Shown here one piece after another: positions 36,605 to 47,477 of a DNA stretch of 64,000 nt. Positions within the stretch are counted from its first letter, which is position 1. Each line of letters begins with the position of its first letter. Source of the DNA: DAIDKA01 sp963708865 (GTDB lineage Bacteria > Pseudomonadota > Gammaproteobacteria > Steroidobacterales > Steroidobacteraceae); the NCBI GenBank assembly GCA_963708865.1, contig CAVPUC010000001.1:211446-275445 (forward strand). The letters are read 5' to 3'. The notes under the pieces are model-generated. The model was not told where the DNA came from. It worked only from the letters and a program-made list of their open reading frames with translations, and made no database searches. The translations under genes were made by a program, and so were the position numbers.

Positions 36605-39275
36605 TCACCGTTGGAGACTAGCTTGACCCAAAGCGAGCCGTGGTCCTTGTAGTACGAGGTGGTCGCTGGCCTTGCGCAGCGCATCCAGGCTGTCCTTCGG
36701 CGTACCCGAGGCTGCAGTAGTGAATCCCGGCAGTTCGAACATCACCCATGAGCCGCTATCCAGTTCCTTCACGTTGAGGGACAGGGATGGCCTTTCGGTG
36801 GTCACCTTGAACTCGCTACCCGCCAGTACGTTGGTTTCTCCGGTTACGTTGTAGTCCTTGCCATTGCGGCTGAGGACGACGGGCGGCTGCGCCGGTCCGC
36901 GGGCACCACCCACCGTAAACGTTCCTGCAGGGAAGCCGCCGCCCGGCGGACCACCAGCTGCCCCCGGACGGGCTGCTCCACCAGGAGGACCACCGGTGCC
37001 GCCCGCACCGGCAGCTGCACCAGGCGCACCTGGCCGGCCGGGACCTGCACCGGGGCCGCGAGCGCCGGGACCGCCCGGGCCGCCTGCGCCGGCGGCGCCG
37101 CCAACAGTCAAGCGTCCGACATCGCCCTTGCACACGGCCGCATTCCAGGTGGGCTTGATCTGACAGGCTTTTGAGTCGATCGCGAGTGCATCATTTTCGT
37201 CGTTGATGAGAATGAAGGAGTCCGGGACACCGTCGACCGAACCGTCCAGGTCGTGGAACACCGCGGTCTTATAGCTCCCATTGCCATAATCATCGTTGCT
37301 CCACTTATGCTCCATCGGCGGGAAATACACGGGCTTGGCGTTGATGAATTTCGCGCGCTCCACGGTGTTGTTGGAACTCATTCCGAAGCTGGTATACAGC
37401 AGGTAAGAGATCGCACCGGTCTTGCGGGTGGCGTTGTCCTGGAAATTCACGAAGGTGTCATTGTCCAGTTCATGATGGTAGTCGTAGAACTCATAGCCGC
37501 GGATCGGGAAATCCGCGCACTTCGGGCTCCGGCAAGCTGCGGCCGTAAGCCATTTCCGCGGGCGTCCTGGGGTTGCCGATGTTCTCGGATTCGCCCACGA
37601 ACCGCGAGTCGAGCACCCGTGACGTATAGGCGGAATGACCAAAGTTGCCGGACGCATGCGTGTAGCCGATGGCGTTGTCGGCCAGCTTCAGGTTCTTGAA
37701 CAGGTGCATCTCACCGCGCGCCCAAATGCCGCTATTGCGGTTCTTGTAGCTGGTGAAATCCTCGATGACCGACGCCACCTGAGGGCTGTTCGCGTCAGCG
37801 GGATTGGTAAGGGAAATATGCCCGCCGACGGCGAAATGGCCATCGTCCCTTGGGCCGCGGTCGATCATGAAACCGTCAAAGTTCGAATGGGCGGTGTTGC
37901 CCTTGAACTCCCTGCACTGGCATTCGACGTGGCCAGGTTGCCTTGCTGATATCCGTGCCCGCAAATGCACCCGTCGGATGTTCCGGCATGGCGAACCAGA
38001 AGCCCGTCGCATCGGACCCCGCGGCCACGTTGTCCACGGAAGATATTGTCCGGGTTGGTGATCCAGAACGTCGACACGTTGTTGTCCGAAGGGATCAGGA
38101 TATCCTTGGCGTTCTGGCCGGCCGAATCGAAGTTCTTGCCGCTGGCCACCGATCCAAACGGGGCGAGGTTGGTCGGGACGCACGGCGCATCCGGATGGCA
38201 CTTGGTCAGGATCCCCAGGTTGTGCACGAACTGGTTGCCGTGCTCCACGGCGTCTTCGAGGAAGAAGCAGTGACCGATGGTGTTGTAGGTCACATTGTTT
38301 TCCACGCGCACATCGTTGGTGCCATGCACGGTCACGCAACGGCTGTAGGTGTCGTGAATCGAGGAGTTCTGGATGTACTGGCCTTTGCCATCGCCGACCA
38401 GGTGCCAGTGGATCGGATAGCGGGCCAGATGCATGTTCTGGCCCATGCGATTGAACTCAACGCCTGAGACATACATCTTGCTCGTGACCATGGCCATCAC
38501 GTGTCCGCCGAAGAGGGTCTTCTCCGCATCGGGCGAGGCCTGGATGACGATGTTGCGCGTGAGCATGCCGACCTCGCCGCGCTCATCCACCCCGTAGGTG
38601 ATCCGGCCAAAGTGCATGTAGTCCAGTTTCTTATCGAGCGTGATCGTATTGCCGGTGATGCCGGAGATGGTTCGCCGCTCTGCCTGGTGGGGATCGAAAT
38701 CCGTTGAGGCGAGCACAATCTGATCCCCGACCCGCCAACCGTTGGCATCCAGCACCTGTATCGATGCTGCTGCCTGCTTCGGCGGTCCTTGAAAGCTTGC
38801 TCCAGGAGTTCGTCCGGTCACCATGCAGGTTCAGCGTTCCCCCCAGGACCATGATGCCGCGGTCCCCCATGCCCGCCATCTCCTCATTGGGAACGGTGTC
38901 GGTGAGGGTGATGGTCGCCTTGTGCGTATGAGGTTGGGCTTCGGTGCCGATTTCCAGCTCCCCGAACAACATGACCCATTCGGTGGTGAGCTCAACGTCG
39001 GCTTTATCCGTGAAGCTCAGTTTGCCCTTGACGGTCAAACCGTGCAGCGGCGGCGAACTCACATCGAGGACCACGTCCTTGCCACTTTCAATGGTGACTT
39101 CGTCGCCTGCGCGGGGCACCTTTTGGTCCGGCCAGGTGGCAGGATTGGACCACAGCTCCTGCTTGACCGCGTGCGATCCTTGTTCCTGAGCCGCCGCAAC
39201 AACGTCGAATGCGCTGACGAGGCAGAACGCTGGAACGAGCGACGCAAAAAGGAACGAGCGATATTGTCTTGTCAT
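36605..39275 (-). pseudogene. G8-domain/right-handed beta-helix secreted protein (multiple frameshifts)
   Basis: Reassembled from five frames, about 880 aa. A signal peptide from the ATG at 39275 is followed by a G8 domain (WSNPATWPDQKVPRAGDEVTI), then a CEMIP-like beta-helix (YPIHWHLVGDGKGQYIQNSSI, GHCFFLEDAVEHGNQFVHN, FKGNTAHSNFDGFMIDRG). A Gly/Pro/Ala-rich collagen-like stretch of about 60 residues (plus 36900-37100) precedes a final beta-strand domain. Shifts lie near 38765, 38033, 37914, 37527 and 36661, each fixed by removing one base. After the last one the frame reads TSYYKDHGSLWVKLVSNG; the true stop is uncertain (a frame ending GGTSLQVSR at 36539 is plausible). G8/CEMIP-like proteins act on extracellular glycans. 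This is either a decayed gene or a badly sequenced one. Confidence 0.7.
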
Positions 39276-39606
39276 GTCATCAACCCCTCTATTCGAAGAT
39301 GACCCCGCATCTTCGCGGCAGAGGATAGCGCAATTGCCCTGCGGCCCAGCGCATATCAGGCAAACGTGCAATGCGAGGCGCTCGAAGCCGCACGCCATGG
39401 CAGAATTTCGAACAAGGTCGACGCATCAGGACGCGACATTTTCAAGGTCCAAGACAGTGGCGACAGGCGCGTACCTAAATAATTGATTTCACTCAATTCC
39501 TTGGCATCCAAGGCGACCACCGACCACGTCGGGAAAGGCCTACGACAGTTTCCTGCGGGATCCCATTTTCGAAACAGAACATGTCAACCACGCAGATCGC
39601 CAATAC
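39276..39606. other. Upstream region of the G8 gene, no gene seen
   Basis: About 330 bp with only short frames lacking family features. It contains AT-rich runs around 39470-39500 (AAATAATTGATTTCACTC) that could hold the promoter of the G8 gene, but no convincing -35/-10 pair was found. Confidence 0.5.
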
Positions 39607-39699
39607 TTGCAGGCGCGCGTTAGTAGTTCATCCAATGCAGCAACAATCCACTGGCTTCTATTCGCTGCTGCGGCGAACCTTGAAAGGCGGATTGAAGAC

Positions 39700-40200
39700 C
39701 CCGGGGATGCGCTGTGGTGTACTCCGGCGGGGCGCTGCACGAGAATGAGCTCAAGCCGATCGCCCTTGCGGGCGAAGACAATCGCAAAAGACGTTAACCT
39801 CATCTTTCCGCTGCAAGGACTGCATACGATTTCGGAAACCGTGGTCGCCCAGTCGGATGGGCACCGGGCGAATGCAGGCAGCGTCGAGCTGCAGGAGCCC
39901 GCCACGAAGGCGTCCATGCGGACCGTGTCGGTCGCGCGATGGAAGTTTCCTGTTTCACTATGTCCGTGATGGTGCCTATGTGGTGAAGGTCAGCCGCGCA
40001 GCCGACAGGCAACCCGGATCCGAGCAGCTGCGCAGTCCCGCCGGTTGCAAGGCGATCCACTCATATCGTTCAACGGCGCTACCGCTGACCGTGAGCGCCG
40101 ATGTGCCGGCCGTGCACCTGCCAGTGACCGCCGCTGCGCCGGCAGCGGCCGGAGCTGCAACGGGCTGTATTGCTCAGGGATCCCACCCGCTTGTCGAGCT
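39700..40200 (+). pseudogene. Fragment of a carboxypeptidase-regulatory-like beta-sandwich domain protein
   Basis: Two adjacent frames together read LIFPLQGLHTISETVVAQSD, then GSVELQEPATKAS, and after one-base correction near 39934 continue RDGSFLFHYVRDGAYVVKVSRAADRQ and later LPLTVSADVPAVHLPVTAA. This is the strand pattern of a CarboxypepD_reg-like/Cna-B-like surface domain. No start codon with a signal peptide and no clear upstream part is visible, so this is a remnant or a frameshifted end of a larger exported protein. The stop is uncertain. Confidence 0.45.
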
Positions 40201-40271
40201 GATCGCCAGGCGCGGAAACAATCGCAAGCGGATACAGTGCGACGCTGCTGCCTGGGATCTTGAGAGTCGCA

Positions 40272-40912
40272 ATGCCCCTTGAACGGCATGAACTAGAGCA
40301 GGTTGCCGCCGGCACGCTCGCGCACTACGAGCGGCGTGCCGAACAGTTTGCGGCCGGCACACGCGATCACGACGTCAGCCAGAATATTGCGGCGCTGCTG
40401 CGGCATATCGAAGGCGCAGCGCCGTTCACGATTCTGGATTTCGGCTGCGGGCCGGGCCGGGACCTCGCCACCTTCGCGCGCATGGGCCATGCCGCGGTCG
40501 GCCTGGAGGGCGCCACCGCGTTCGCCGCGATGGCGCGCGCCGCGAGCGGCTGCGAAGTATGGCAGCAGGATTTCTTGCAGCTTCGATCTGCCGGACGGGC
40601 GCTTCGACGGCATCTTCGCCAACGCCTCGCTGTTCCACGTGCCCTCCCAGGAGTTGCCGCGCGTGCTGCGACAACTGCACGCGACGCTGAAGCCGCGCGG
40701 CGTGCTGTTCAGTTCCAATCCGCGCGGCGACAACGACGAAGGCTGGAACGGCGGCCGCTACGGCGCCTACCACGACCTTGATGCCTGGAGTCGTTACCTC
40801 GAGGAGGCCGGCCTTTGCGCCGCTGGAGCATTACTACCGGCCGACGGGTCTGCCACGCGATCAGCAGCCGTGGCTCGCCAGCGTCTGGCGCCGAAATCAA
40901 GTCACGCGTTAG
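40272..40912 (+). CDS. SAM-dependent methyltransferase, class I (two frameshifts)
   Basis: The restored protein is about 212 aa. Motif I ILDFGCGPGRDLATF near residue 55 is followed by an acidic residue at the end of strand 2 (VGLEGA), then LPDGRFDGIFANASLFHVP and LRQLHATLKPRGVLFSSNPRG. Frames shift at 40582-40583 (extra T, restoring QLDLPDG) and at 40812-40813 (extra C, restoring GFAPLEHYYRPTGLP and the end SVWRRNQVTR). The substrate is unknown. The ATG at 40272 has only a weak GAGA upstream. Confidence 0.75.
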
Positions 40913-40928
40913 GCACGAATCCTCGCAA

Positions 40929-41189
40929 ATGAACAGCAATGGCATAATCGAGGAGTGGGATCGACGACGGCGCCGCTACAAAGACAAAACACGCAGCTAC
41001 AATCGACTCGCGCTTTGGGTCGCGCTTCCGGCACTTGTCGTTACTTGCATCGGTCCACGCGAAATTGGCCCGATCGCTATATGCCTGCTTTTGGTTGTGA
41101 TCATGGTTTACGCGGTAGCATTCGCGATATTTTCGGCGAAGTATCTGCAGCTGTCCGAATTGCGGTCGAGTGCCGGAAAAATATCGTAG
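40929..41189 (+). CDS. Small two-helix membrane protein, probably longer with a zinc ribbon (frameshifted)
   Basis: As it stands 86 aa: a charged N-terminus (EEWDRRRRRYKDK) and two transmembrane helices (LALWVALPALVVTCIG; IAICLLLVVIMVYAVAFAIF). The stop follows an A5 run at 41177-41181. Removing one A continues the frame as KYRSSALSATTCPHCGARLEADLLAR, adding a CPHC zinc-ribbon half. The intact protein would then end near or inside the 3' end of the ABC exporter gene. No family is recognised. Confidence 0.5.
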   Translation: MNSNGIIEEWDRRRRRYKDKTRSYNRLALWVALPALVVTCIGPREIGPIAICLLLVVIMVYAVAFAIFSAKYLQLSELRSSAGKIS

Positions 41190-41292
41190 CAGCGCTTTAT
41201 CAGCTACCACCTGTCCTCACTGTGGCGCACGTCTGGAAGCAGACCTGCTAGCCAGATCAGTGAGACCCGCGAAGCTGCCTTACATGCGGGCG

Positions 41293-43167
41293 TCAGCCTG
41301 TATGCTTCGCCTGATCGGCGAACTGCGTGCGGTATAGCTGCTCGTAAAGGCCCGGCACCGCGGCCAGCTCCGCATGCGTGCCGCGCTGGACGATCCTGCC
41401 CTCCTGCACCACCAGGATCTGATCGGCCTTGAGCACCGTGGAGAGCCGGTGGGCGATGACGATGGCGGTGCGCCCGGCCAGGACCCGCTCGAGTGCCTGC
41501 TGCACAGCCGCCTCCGAGCGTGAATCCAGGTGCGCCGTCGCCTCATCGAGCACGACCAGATCCGGTGCCTTCAGCAGCAGCCGGGCGATGGCAAGCCGCT
41601 GCTTCTCACCGCCGGAGAAGCGGTAACCACGCTCTCCCACCACGGTCTCCAGACCCTCGGACAGGTCTTCGATCACCTCGAGGATCTGCGCGTCCCGCAG
41701 GGCCTCGCGGATCTGTGCATCGCTCGCCTGCGGGCGCGCGTACAGCAAGTTGGCGCGCAGCGTGTCGTGGAACAGGTGCGCTTCCTGCGTGACCACACCG
41801 ATGCGCTGCTGCAGTGACGCCAGCCGGGCATCGCGCACGTCGACACCGTTGATGCGCACGGCGCCGCCGATGACATCGTAGAGGCGCGGGATCAGCTGGG
41901 TGATCGTGGTCTTGCCGGCGCCCGACGGACCCACCAGCGCCACCAGTGTTCCGGGCCGGATGCGCAAGTCGATGTCATGCAGCACGGTCTGCGGCGCGCG
42001 TCGCTCCGGTATCGCGATGGACTCGAGGGATGCCAGTGAGACCTCAGCTGCCGATGGATAGCGGAATGCGACATGATCGAACACCACCTCCATGGCCCCG
42101 CCGGGCACCTCCACGGCATCCGGCTTCTCGCGCACCATCGGCTCAAGATCCAGTACTTCGAACACGCGCTCGAACGATACCAGCGCGGTCATGACCGTCA
42201 CCTGCAGATTGGACAGGCCCATCACGGGGGCGTACAGGCGCACCAGCAGCGCCGTCAGGGCGACCACCGTGCCTAGGTCCAGCGTGTGGCGAACCGCCAG
42301 CACCCCGCCCCAGCCATACGCCAGTGCCGTGCCCAGAGTTGCCATCAGCAAGAGGCCCGTGGCCAGCAGTCGCCCATACAGCCCTGCGCGAATCGCCAGC
42401 CCCGACAGCTCGCGCGCCTTGTGCTCGAAGGCGGCAGCATCCGCATCCGGGCGTCCGAACAGCTTGGACAACATGGCACCGGCCACGTTGAAGCGTTCCA
42501 CCATCATACTGCTCATGCCGGAGCCGGCATTCATGATGTCGCGCGTATTGGACTGGATGCGCCGCCCCCAGTAGCGTGCCGGCAGCACGAACAGCGGCAG
42601 CAGCACCACCACGACCACCGCAATACGCCAGGACAGTGCGAACATCGCGCCGATGATCAATACCACGGTCACGATGTTGTACGAGACCGTGGTCAGTATG
42701 TCGGTGAAGGCGCTACGCGCGCCCATGGTGTCGGTGAAGAGCCGACTGACCAGCGCCCCGGTCTGGGTGCGGGCGAAGAACGCGAGCGGCATGCGCTGGA
42801 TGTGGCTGAAAAGCCGGGTTCGCAGGGCGACGACGACATCCGCGCCAATGCGCGTGCCCAGATACGTCTGCGCAAGGCCCAGCGCCGCGTCCAATACGCC
42901 CAGCACTGCAATCAGCACCGCCAGGTGCACGATCAGCGCGGTGTCGGCGCGCAGGATGCCGTTGTTGATGATGCTGCGGTAGATCAGCGGATTGGCGATG
43001 CTGATGCTCGCATCGACGATGACCACCCCTGCCAGCAACAACAGCTGCCCGGTGTAGGGTGCAGCCATCGCGATGGTCCGCTGCAACGTGCCCGGCTTGA
43101 TGCGCTGCTCGAGCACGGACGGGTCCTGTCTCAAGGAGCGCATCGCGGCAGCCATGCCCCTTGCCAT
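41293..43167 (-). CDS. ABC exporter, fused membrane and ATPase domains (MsbA-like)
   Basis: 624 aa half-transporter. Six transmembrane helices in residues about 35-330, then an ATPase with GPSGAGKTTITQL (Walker A), FSGGEKQRLAIARLLL (signature), LVVLDEATAHLD (Walker B) and VIAHRLST (H-loop). It should work as a homodimer exporting lipid or drug-like substrates. A loop between the beta-strands of the nucleotide-binding domain (ASLESIAIPERRAPQ) is longer than usual. It follows the formaldehyde operon after about 12 bp and may be co-transcribed. Confidence 0.9.
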   Translation of the reverse strand: MARGMAAAMRSLRQDPSVLEQRIKPGTLQRTIAMAAPYTGQLLLLAGVVIVDASISIANPLIYRSIINNGILRADTALIVHLAVLIAVLGVLDAALGLAQTYLGTRIGADVVVALRTRLFSHIQRMPLAFFARTQTGALVSRLFTDTMGARSAFTDILTTVSYNIVTVVLIIGAMFALSWRIAVVVVVLLPLFVLPARYWGRRIQSNTRDIMNAGSGMSSMMVERFNVAGAMLSKLFGRPDADAAAFEHKARELSGLAIRAGLYGRLLATGLLLMATLGTALAYGWGGVLAVRHTLDLGTVVALTALLVRLYAPVMGLSNLQVTVMTALVSFERVFEVLDLEPMVREKPDAVEVPGGAMEVVFDHVAFRYPSAAEVSLASLESIAIPERRAPQTVLHDIDLRIRPGTLVALVGPSGAGKTTITQLIPRLYDVIGGAVRINGVDVRDARLASLQQRIGVVTQEAHLFHDTLRANLLYARPQASDAQIREALRDAQILEVIEDLSEGLETVVGERGYRFSGGEKQRLAIARLLLKAPDLVVLDEATAHLDSRSEAAVQQALERVLAGRTAIVIAHRLSTVLKADQILVVQEGRIVQRGTHAELAAVPGLYEQLYRTQFADQAKHTG

Positions 43168-43179
43168 ACAGGTCCTCCG

Positions 43180-44031
43180 CTATCCCTGCAGCGCTGCGGC
43201 GTGAAACCGCAGATGATCTTCCATGAACGTCGAGATGAAATAGTAACCGTGGTCGTAGCCTTCGTGTCGGCGCAGCCACAGCGGCTGACGGGCGGCGGCG
43301 CAGGCCGCTTCGAAGAGCTCGGGGAGCAGCTGCCCCTGCTGCAGAAACTTGTCGGCGCGCCCCTGATCCACCAGGATTTCAGGGAACACGGCATGGCCCG
43401 CAGCGGTCATGAGCTCCACCGCATCATAGGCGCTCCAGGCGGCCTGATCCTCACCGAGATAGCGCGGCAACGCCTTCTTGCCCCAGGCACAGCGGGTGGG
43501 CGAGCAGATCGGGGCAAAGGCGGATACCGACTTGAAAACTTCTGGATTGCGCAGCGCCAGCACCAGTGCGCCGTGGCCTCCCATGGAATGGCCAAAGATG
43601 CCGAGGCGCTGCGGATCGGCGGGAAAGTTGGCGAGTACGGTCTGCCGCAGCTCATCGAGCACATAGTCGTACATGCGATAGAACTTCGCCCAGGGCTGCT
43701 GGGTCGCGTTCAGATAGAAGCCCGCCCCGGCGCCGAATTCCCAGTCATCCGCCTCCCCGGGGATGCCGGTGTTGCGCGGACTGGTATCGCAGGTGACGAC
43801 CATCAGGCCGAGCTCCGCGGCGATCCGCTGGTAGCCGGCCTTGATGGCGGCGGTCTCCTCGGTGCAGGTCAGTCCCGCCAGATAGAACAGCGCCGGCACC
43901 GGCCGGGTTGCCGACTGCTCCGGCCGATATACCGAGAAGCGCATCGGCAGTCCGATGACGCGCGACTCGTGGCGGTAAAAACCCTGGGTGCCCTGGAAGC
44001 AGAGCGTTTCGCTTAAGGTCTCGATGTTCAA
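43180..44031 (-). CDS. fghA: S-formylglutathione hydrolase
   Basis: 283 aa esterase-D family enzyme. The nucleophile lies in GHSMGGHGALVLA near residue 148. The N-terminal FSVYRPEQ, GLTCTEETAAIKAG and GAGFYLNATQQPWAKFYRMYDYV segments and the His near the C-terminus (HEGYDHGYYFISTF) match the family. It converts S-formylglutathione to formate and glutathione, the last step of formaldehyde detoxification, next to the dehydrogenase gene (14 bp away). Confidence 0.95.
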   Translation of the reverse strand: MNIETLSETLCFQGTQGFYRHESRVIGLPMRFSVYRPEQSATRPVPALFYLAGLTCTEETAAIKAGYQRIAAELGLMVVTCDTSPRNTGIPGEADDWEFGAGAGFYLNATQQPWAKFYRMYDYVLDELRQTVLANFPADPQRLGIFGHSMGGHGALVLALRNPEVFKSVSAFAPICSPTRCAWGKKALPRYLGEDQAAWSAYDAVELMTAAGHAVFPEILVDQGRADKFLQQGQLLPELFEAACAAARQPLWLRRHEGYDHGYYFISTFMEDHLRFHAAALQG

Positions 44032-44045
44032 GCTTCCGCTGTTTT

Positions 44046-45155
<1,110 letters not shown>

Positions 45156-45159
45156 GTCA

Positions 45160-45735
45160 TCAAGCCTTCAGGACGCCGGCGGCCTTGGCGACATGAGTCG
45201 CGATGTAATCCATCAGCGGCGGCGAGAGGCAATCGTAGGGTTCGAGTTTCAGTTCCCGCAGACGGCTGCGCACCGCGCCCATGTTGGCAGGATCGGCGCC
45301 GGACTCAATGATGGACGATACGAAGGCCGCGAATTCCGGCGGCGACCAGCCACTTTGCGGCGACAGCTCGGTATGGATGAAATCCAGGCCGTGGAAAGGA
45401 TGCCCGGCCTTCTCGATGCGACCGTACATGTGGGTGCCGCAGACTTTGCAGGCATGGCGTTGAATGGTGGCGCTGGCATCGACAACCGCCAGTTTGTCGC
45501 CATTCTTGGTCACCGTGACCTTGTCGCGCGGGGCCACCGCCACCACGGCAAACAGTGCTCCTGTGGGCTTCCAGCACTTGGTGCAACCGCAGGCATGGTT
45601 ATGCGCGGACTGCGACTTGACGGAAACCTCAACCGGATTCTGGGTGCACTTGCACACCAGCGTGCCGCCGGCGAAATCCTTGGCCGCGGGCTTGGTGCCG
45701 TTGTCCACTGCGGGATGAATGGAGACTGTGGCCAT
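45160..45735 (-). CDS. gfa: S-(hydroxymethyl)glutathione synthase (Gfa)
   Basis: 191 aa from the ATG at 45735 (MATVSIHPAVDNG). Zinc-binding cysteines appear in LVCKCTQNP, HACGCTKCWKP and CKVCGTHMYG, as in the glutathione-dependent formaldehyde-activating family. It speeds up formation of S-hydroxymethylglutathione, the substrate of the next gene product 4 bp downstream. The open frame upstream of 45735 is not family-like. Confidence 0.94.
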   Translation of the reverse strand: MATVSIHPAVDNGTKPAAKDFAGGTLVCKCTQNPVEVSVKSQSAHNHACGCTKCWKPTGALFAVVAVAPRDKVTVTKNGDKLAVVDASATIQRHACKVCGTHMYGRIEKAGHPFHGLDFIHTELSPQSGWSPPEFAAFVSSIIESGADPANMGAVRSRLRELKLEPYDCLSPPLMDYIATHVAKAAGVLKA

Positions 45736-45941
45736 GGGGGCGACCCTCTTGTGATTGGGGTGAATGAAAGGGGAGCGAAGTATAGAGCATCCTGAGCCAA
45801 GCCCGCATCGGGCCGCCCAACCCCAGGATTGCACCGCAATTGACGCTTCGGATTAACGTCCCGGTGCGAAATTCGCGCGGATTCGCGCCTGCGGGCTGGT
45901 CATGGCAGGATGCTGACTAACCGCCCCGATCTTGATTCGCC

Positions 45942-46547
45942 ATGTCGTCTCATAATGACCCTCACAGGGACCGTCGCTCGTGTGTCGCGTCGCAGCATCT
46001 GCGGGCGATACTGGTGCTGGGTCCCAGCCTGCTGCTGTCCGGATGCACCATGAGCTTCTGGACCTATCAGCAGATTGCGGCCCCCGAAGCGCAGTACATC
46101 CAGGTCAACTGCGATGGGCGCGCCGGGCCGCCGAAGCTGGCCTACTACCCCTTTCACGGCGTCTTCATTGGCGTGGCCACTGGCCCGCTGGACCTGCGAC
46201 TGCGCACCCCGCGCGGCGTGCACGCGCACCTGAACGGCGATACGGTCGTGGTCAGCGGGCACACCGATAAGGGCGAGCTGGAAGTGACCCTGAAGCTGAA
46301 GACGGCAGCACAGGAGAGCGATGCGGGCAGCCTCGCCGAGGTGCGTTTCGAAGAACGACACGACACCGGCTGGCAACCCGGCGTACCGACCGCCGATGCG
46401 CAGATCGACACCATGATCAGCGGCAGCATCCTGCTGCCGTCGCTCACCATCGACTCCGTGACCTGGCCGGCCCAGACCCTGCCCTTCACGCGCAAGGTCT
46501 ACCCCGAAGTCATGACGCCGAACACGACCTGTTCAGCACCGCGGTAG
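45942..46547 (+). CDS. Putative lipoprotein of unknown function
   Basis: 201 aa. A leader of about 20 polar residues precedes a hydrophobic segment ending in a lipobox LLSGC with the cysteine at about residue 35, so the true start may be later or the leader is long. The mature part has no recognised domain; it shows beta-rich stretches (HLNGDTVVVSGHTDKGELEVTLKLK) and ends in PNTTCSAPR. It stands between the divergent gfa gene and an EamA transporter gene, 24 bp from the latter. Confidence 0.65.
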   Translation: MSSHNDPHRDRRSCVASQHLRAILVLGPSLLLSGCTMSFWTYQQIAAPEAQYIQVNCDGRAGPPKLAYYPFHGVFIGVATGPLDLRLRTPRGVHAHLNGDTVVVSGHTDKGELEVTLKLKTAAQESDAGSLAEVRFEERHDTGWQPGVPTADAQIDTMISGSILLPSLTIDSVTWPAQTLPFTRKVYPEVMTPNTTCSAPR

Positions 46548-46571
46548 TCTGTTTCGAGCAACGACGCGCTC

Positions 46572-47477
46572 GTGCCAGCTCCCCGCAGTCCCGCGTCGCG
46601 ACCGGCCGTGTCGGTCATCATCGCCTGCCTGCTCGCCGTCTATATTCTCTGGGGCACGACCTATTACGCGATCAAGGTCGCGATCACGGGGTTCGCAACC
46701 TTCTTCTTCGTTGGAACCCGCTTCGTCGCCGCCGGCGGCCTGATCCTGCTGTGGCAGCTGCTGCGCGGCGCACCCATGCCCACCGCAGCCCAATGGCGCG
46801 GCGCGGCGTTGATCGGCTGCCTGCTGCTGTTGGCCGGCAACGGCACCGTCGCCCTGGGCGAACACTGGGTCAGCTCCGGGGCGGCCGTCGCCCTCATCAG
46901 CAGTGTCCCGCTCACCACCGCCGCCTGGTCCTGCCTGTTCGGTGAGCGCCCGGCGCGACTGGAGTGGGTGGCGATGGCGGTGGGCACGGCGGGCATCGCC
47001 GTCATGCTGCTGGGCCATGATCTGCAGGCGAGCCCCTTGGGCGTCGCCGTGGTGTTGGGCGGCAGCGTCTGCTGGTCATTGGGCACCGTGCTGGCGCGGC
47101 GTATCGATGTCCCGCCCGGCGCCACGGGCTTTGGCGCGGAAATGCTGTGTGCGGGCGTCGCCGGCTTCCTCGTCAGTGCGCTCGCGCATGAGTCGTGGAC
47201 CTTTTCAAGCGCGCTGCGGCCCTGGGCGGCATGGGGCTATCTGGTGGTCTTCGGGTCCTTGATTGGCTTTTCGGCATTCCGCTTCCTGGTCGAGCGGGTG
47301 TCGGCGACGCTCGCCACGACCTACGCCTACGTCAATCCACCGGTCGCACTGTTCATCGGCTGGTGGCTCGGGCACGAACGGTTCTCAGCGCAGCTCCTGC
47401 TGGGACTTCCGGTCGTCCTCGGCGCCGTGGGCCTGCAGGCCTGGGCGCACACGCGCGCCCATCAGAACGCGAAATAA
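46572..47477 (+). CDS. EamA/DMT-family inner-membrane transporter
   Basis: 301 aa with about ten transmembrane helices in two EamA repeats (LAVYILWGTTYYAIK in the first; LGGSVCWSLGTVLARR in the second), similar to YedA/RhaT-type exporters. The substrate is unknown. The start is GTG at 46572 (MPAPRSPASRP). Its 3' end overlaps the end of the convergent DUF3443 gene by 16 bp. Confidence 0.85.
   Translation: MPAPRSPASRPAVSVIIACLLAVYILWGTTYYAIKVAITGFATFFFVGTRFVAAGGLILLWQLLRGAPMPTAAQWRGAALIGCLLLLAGNGTVALGEHWVSSGAAVALISSVPLTTAAWSCLFGERPARLEWVAMAVGTAGIAVMLLGHDLQASPLGVAVVLGGSVCWSLGTVLARRIDVPPGATGFGAEMLCAGVAGFLVSALAHESWTFSSALRPWAAWGYLVVFGSLIGFSAFRFLVERVSATLATTYAYVNPPVALFIGWWLGHERFSAQLLLGLPVVLGAVGLQAWAHTRAHQNAK

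Noticed and set aside
36113..36684. Open frames on both strands after tRNA-Leu
   Set aside because: They overlap each other, lack start signals and show no domain pattern. Part of one frame is only the continuation of the broken G8 gene.
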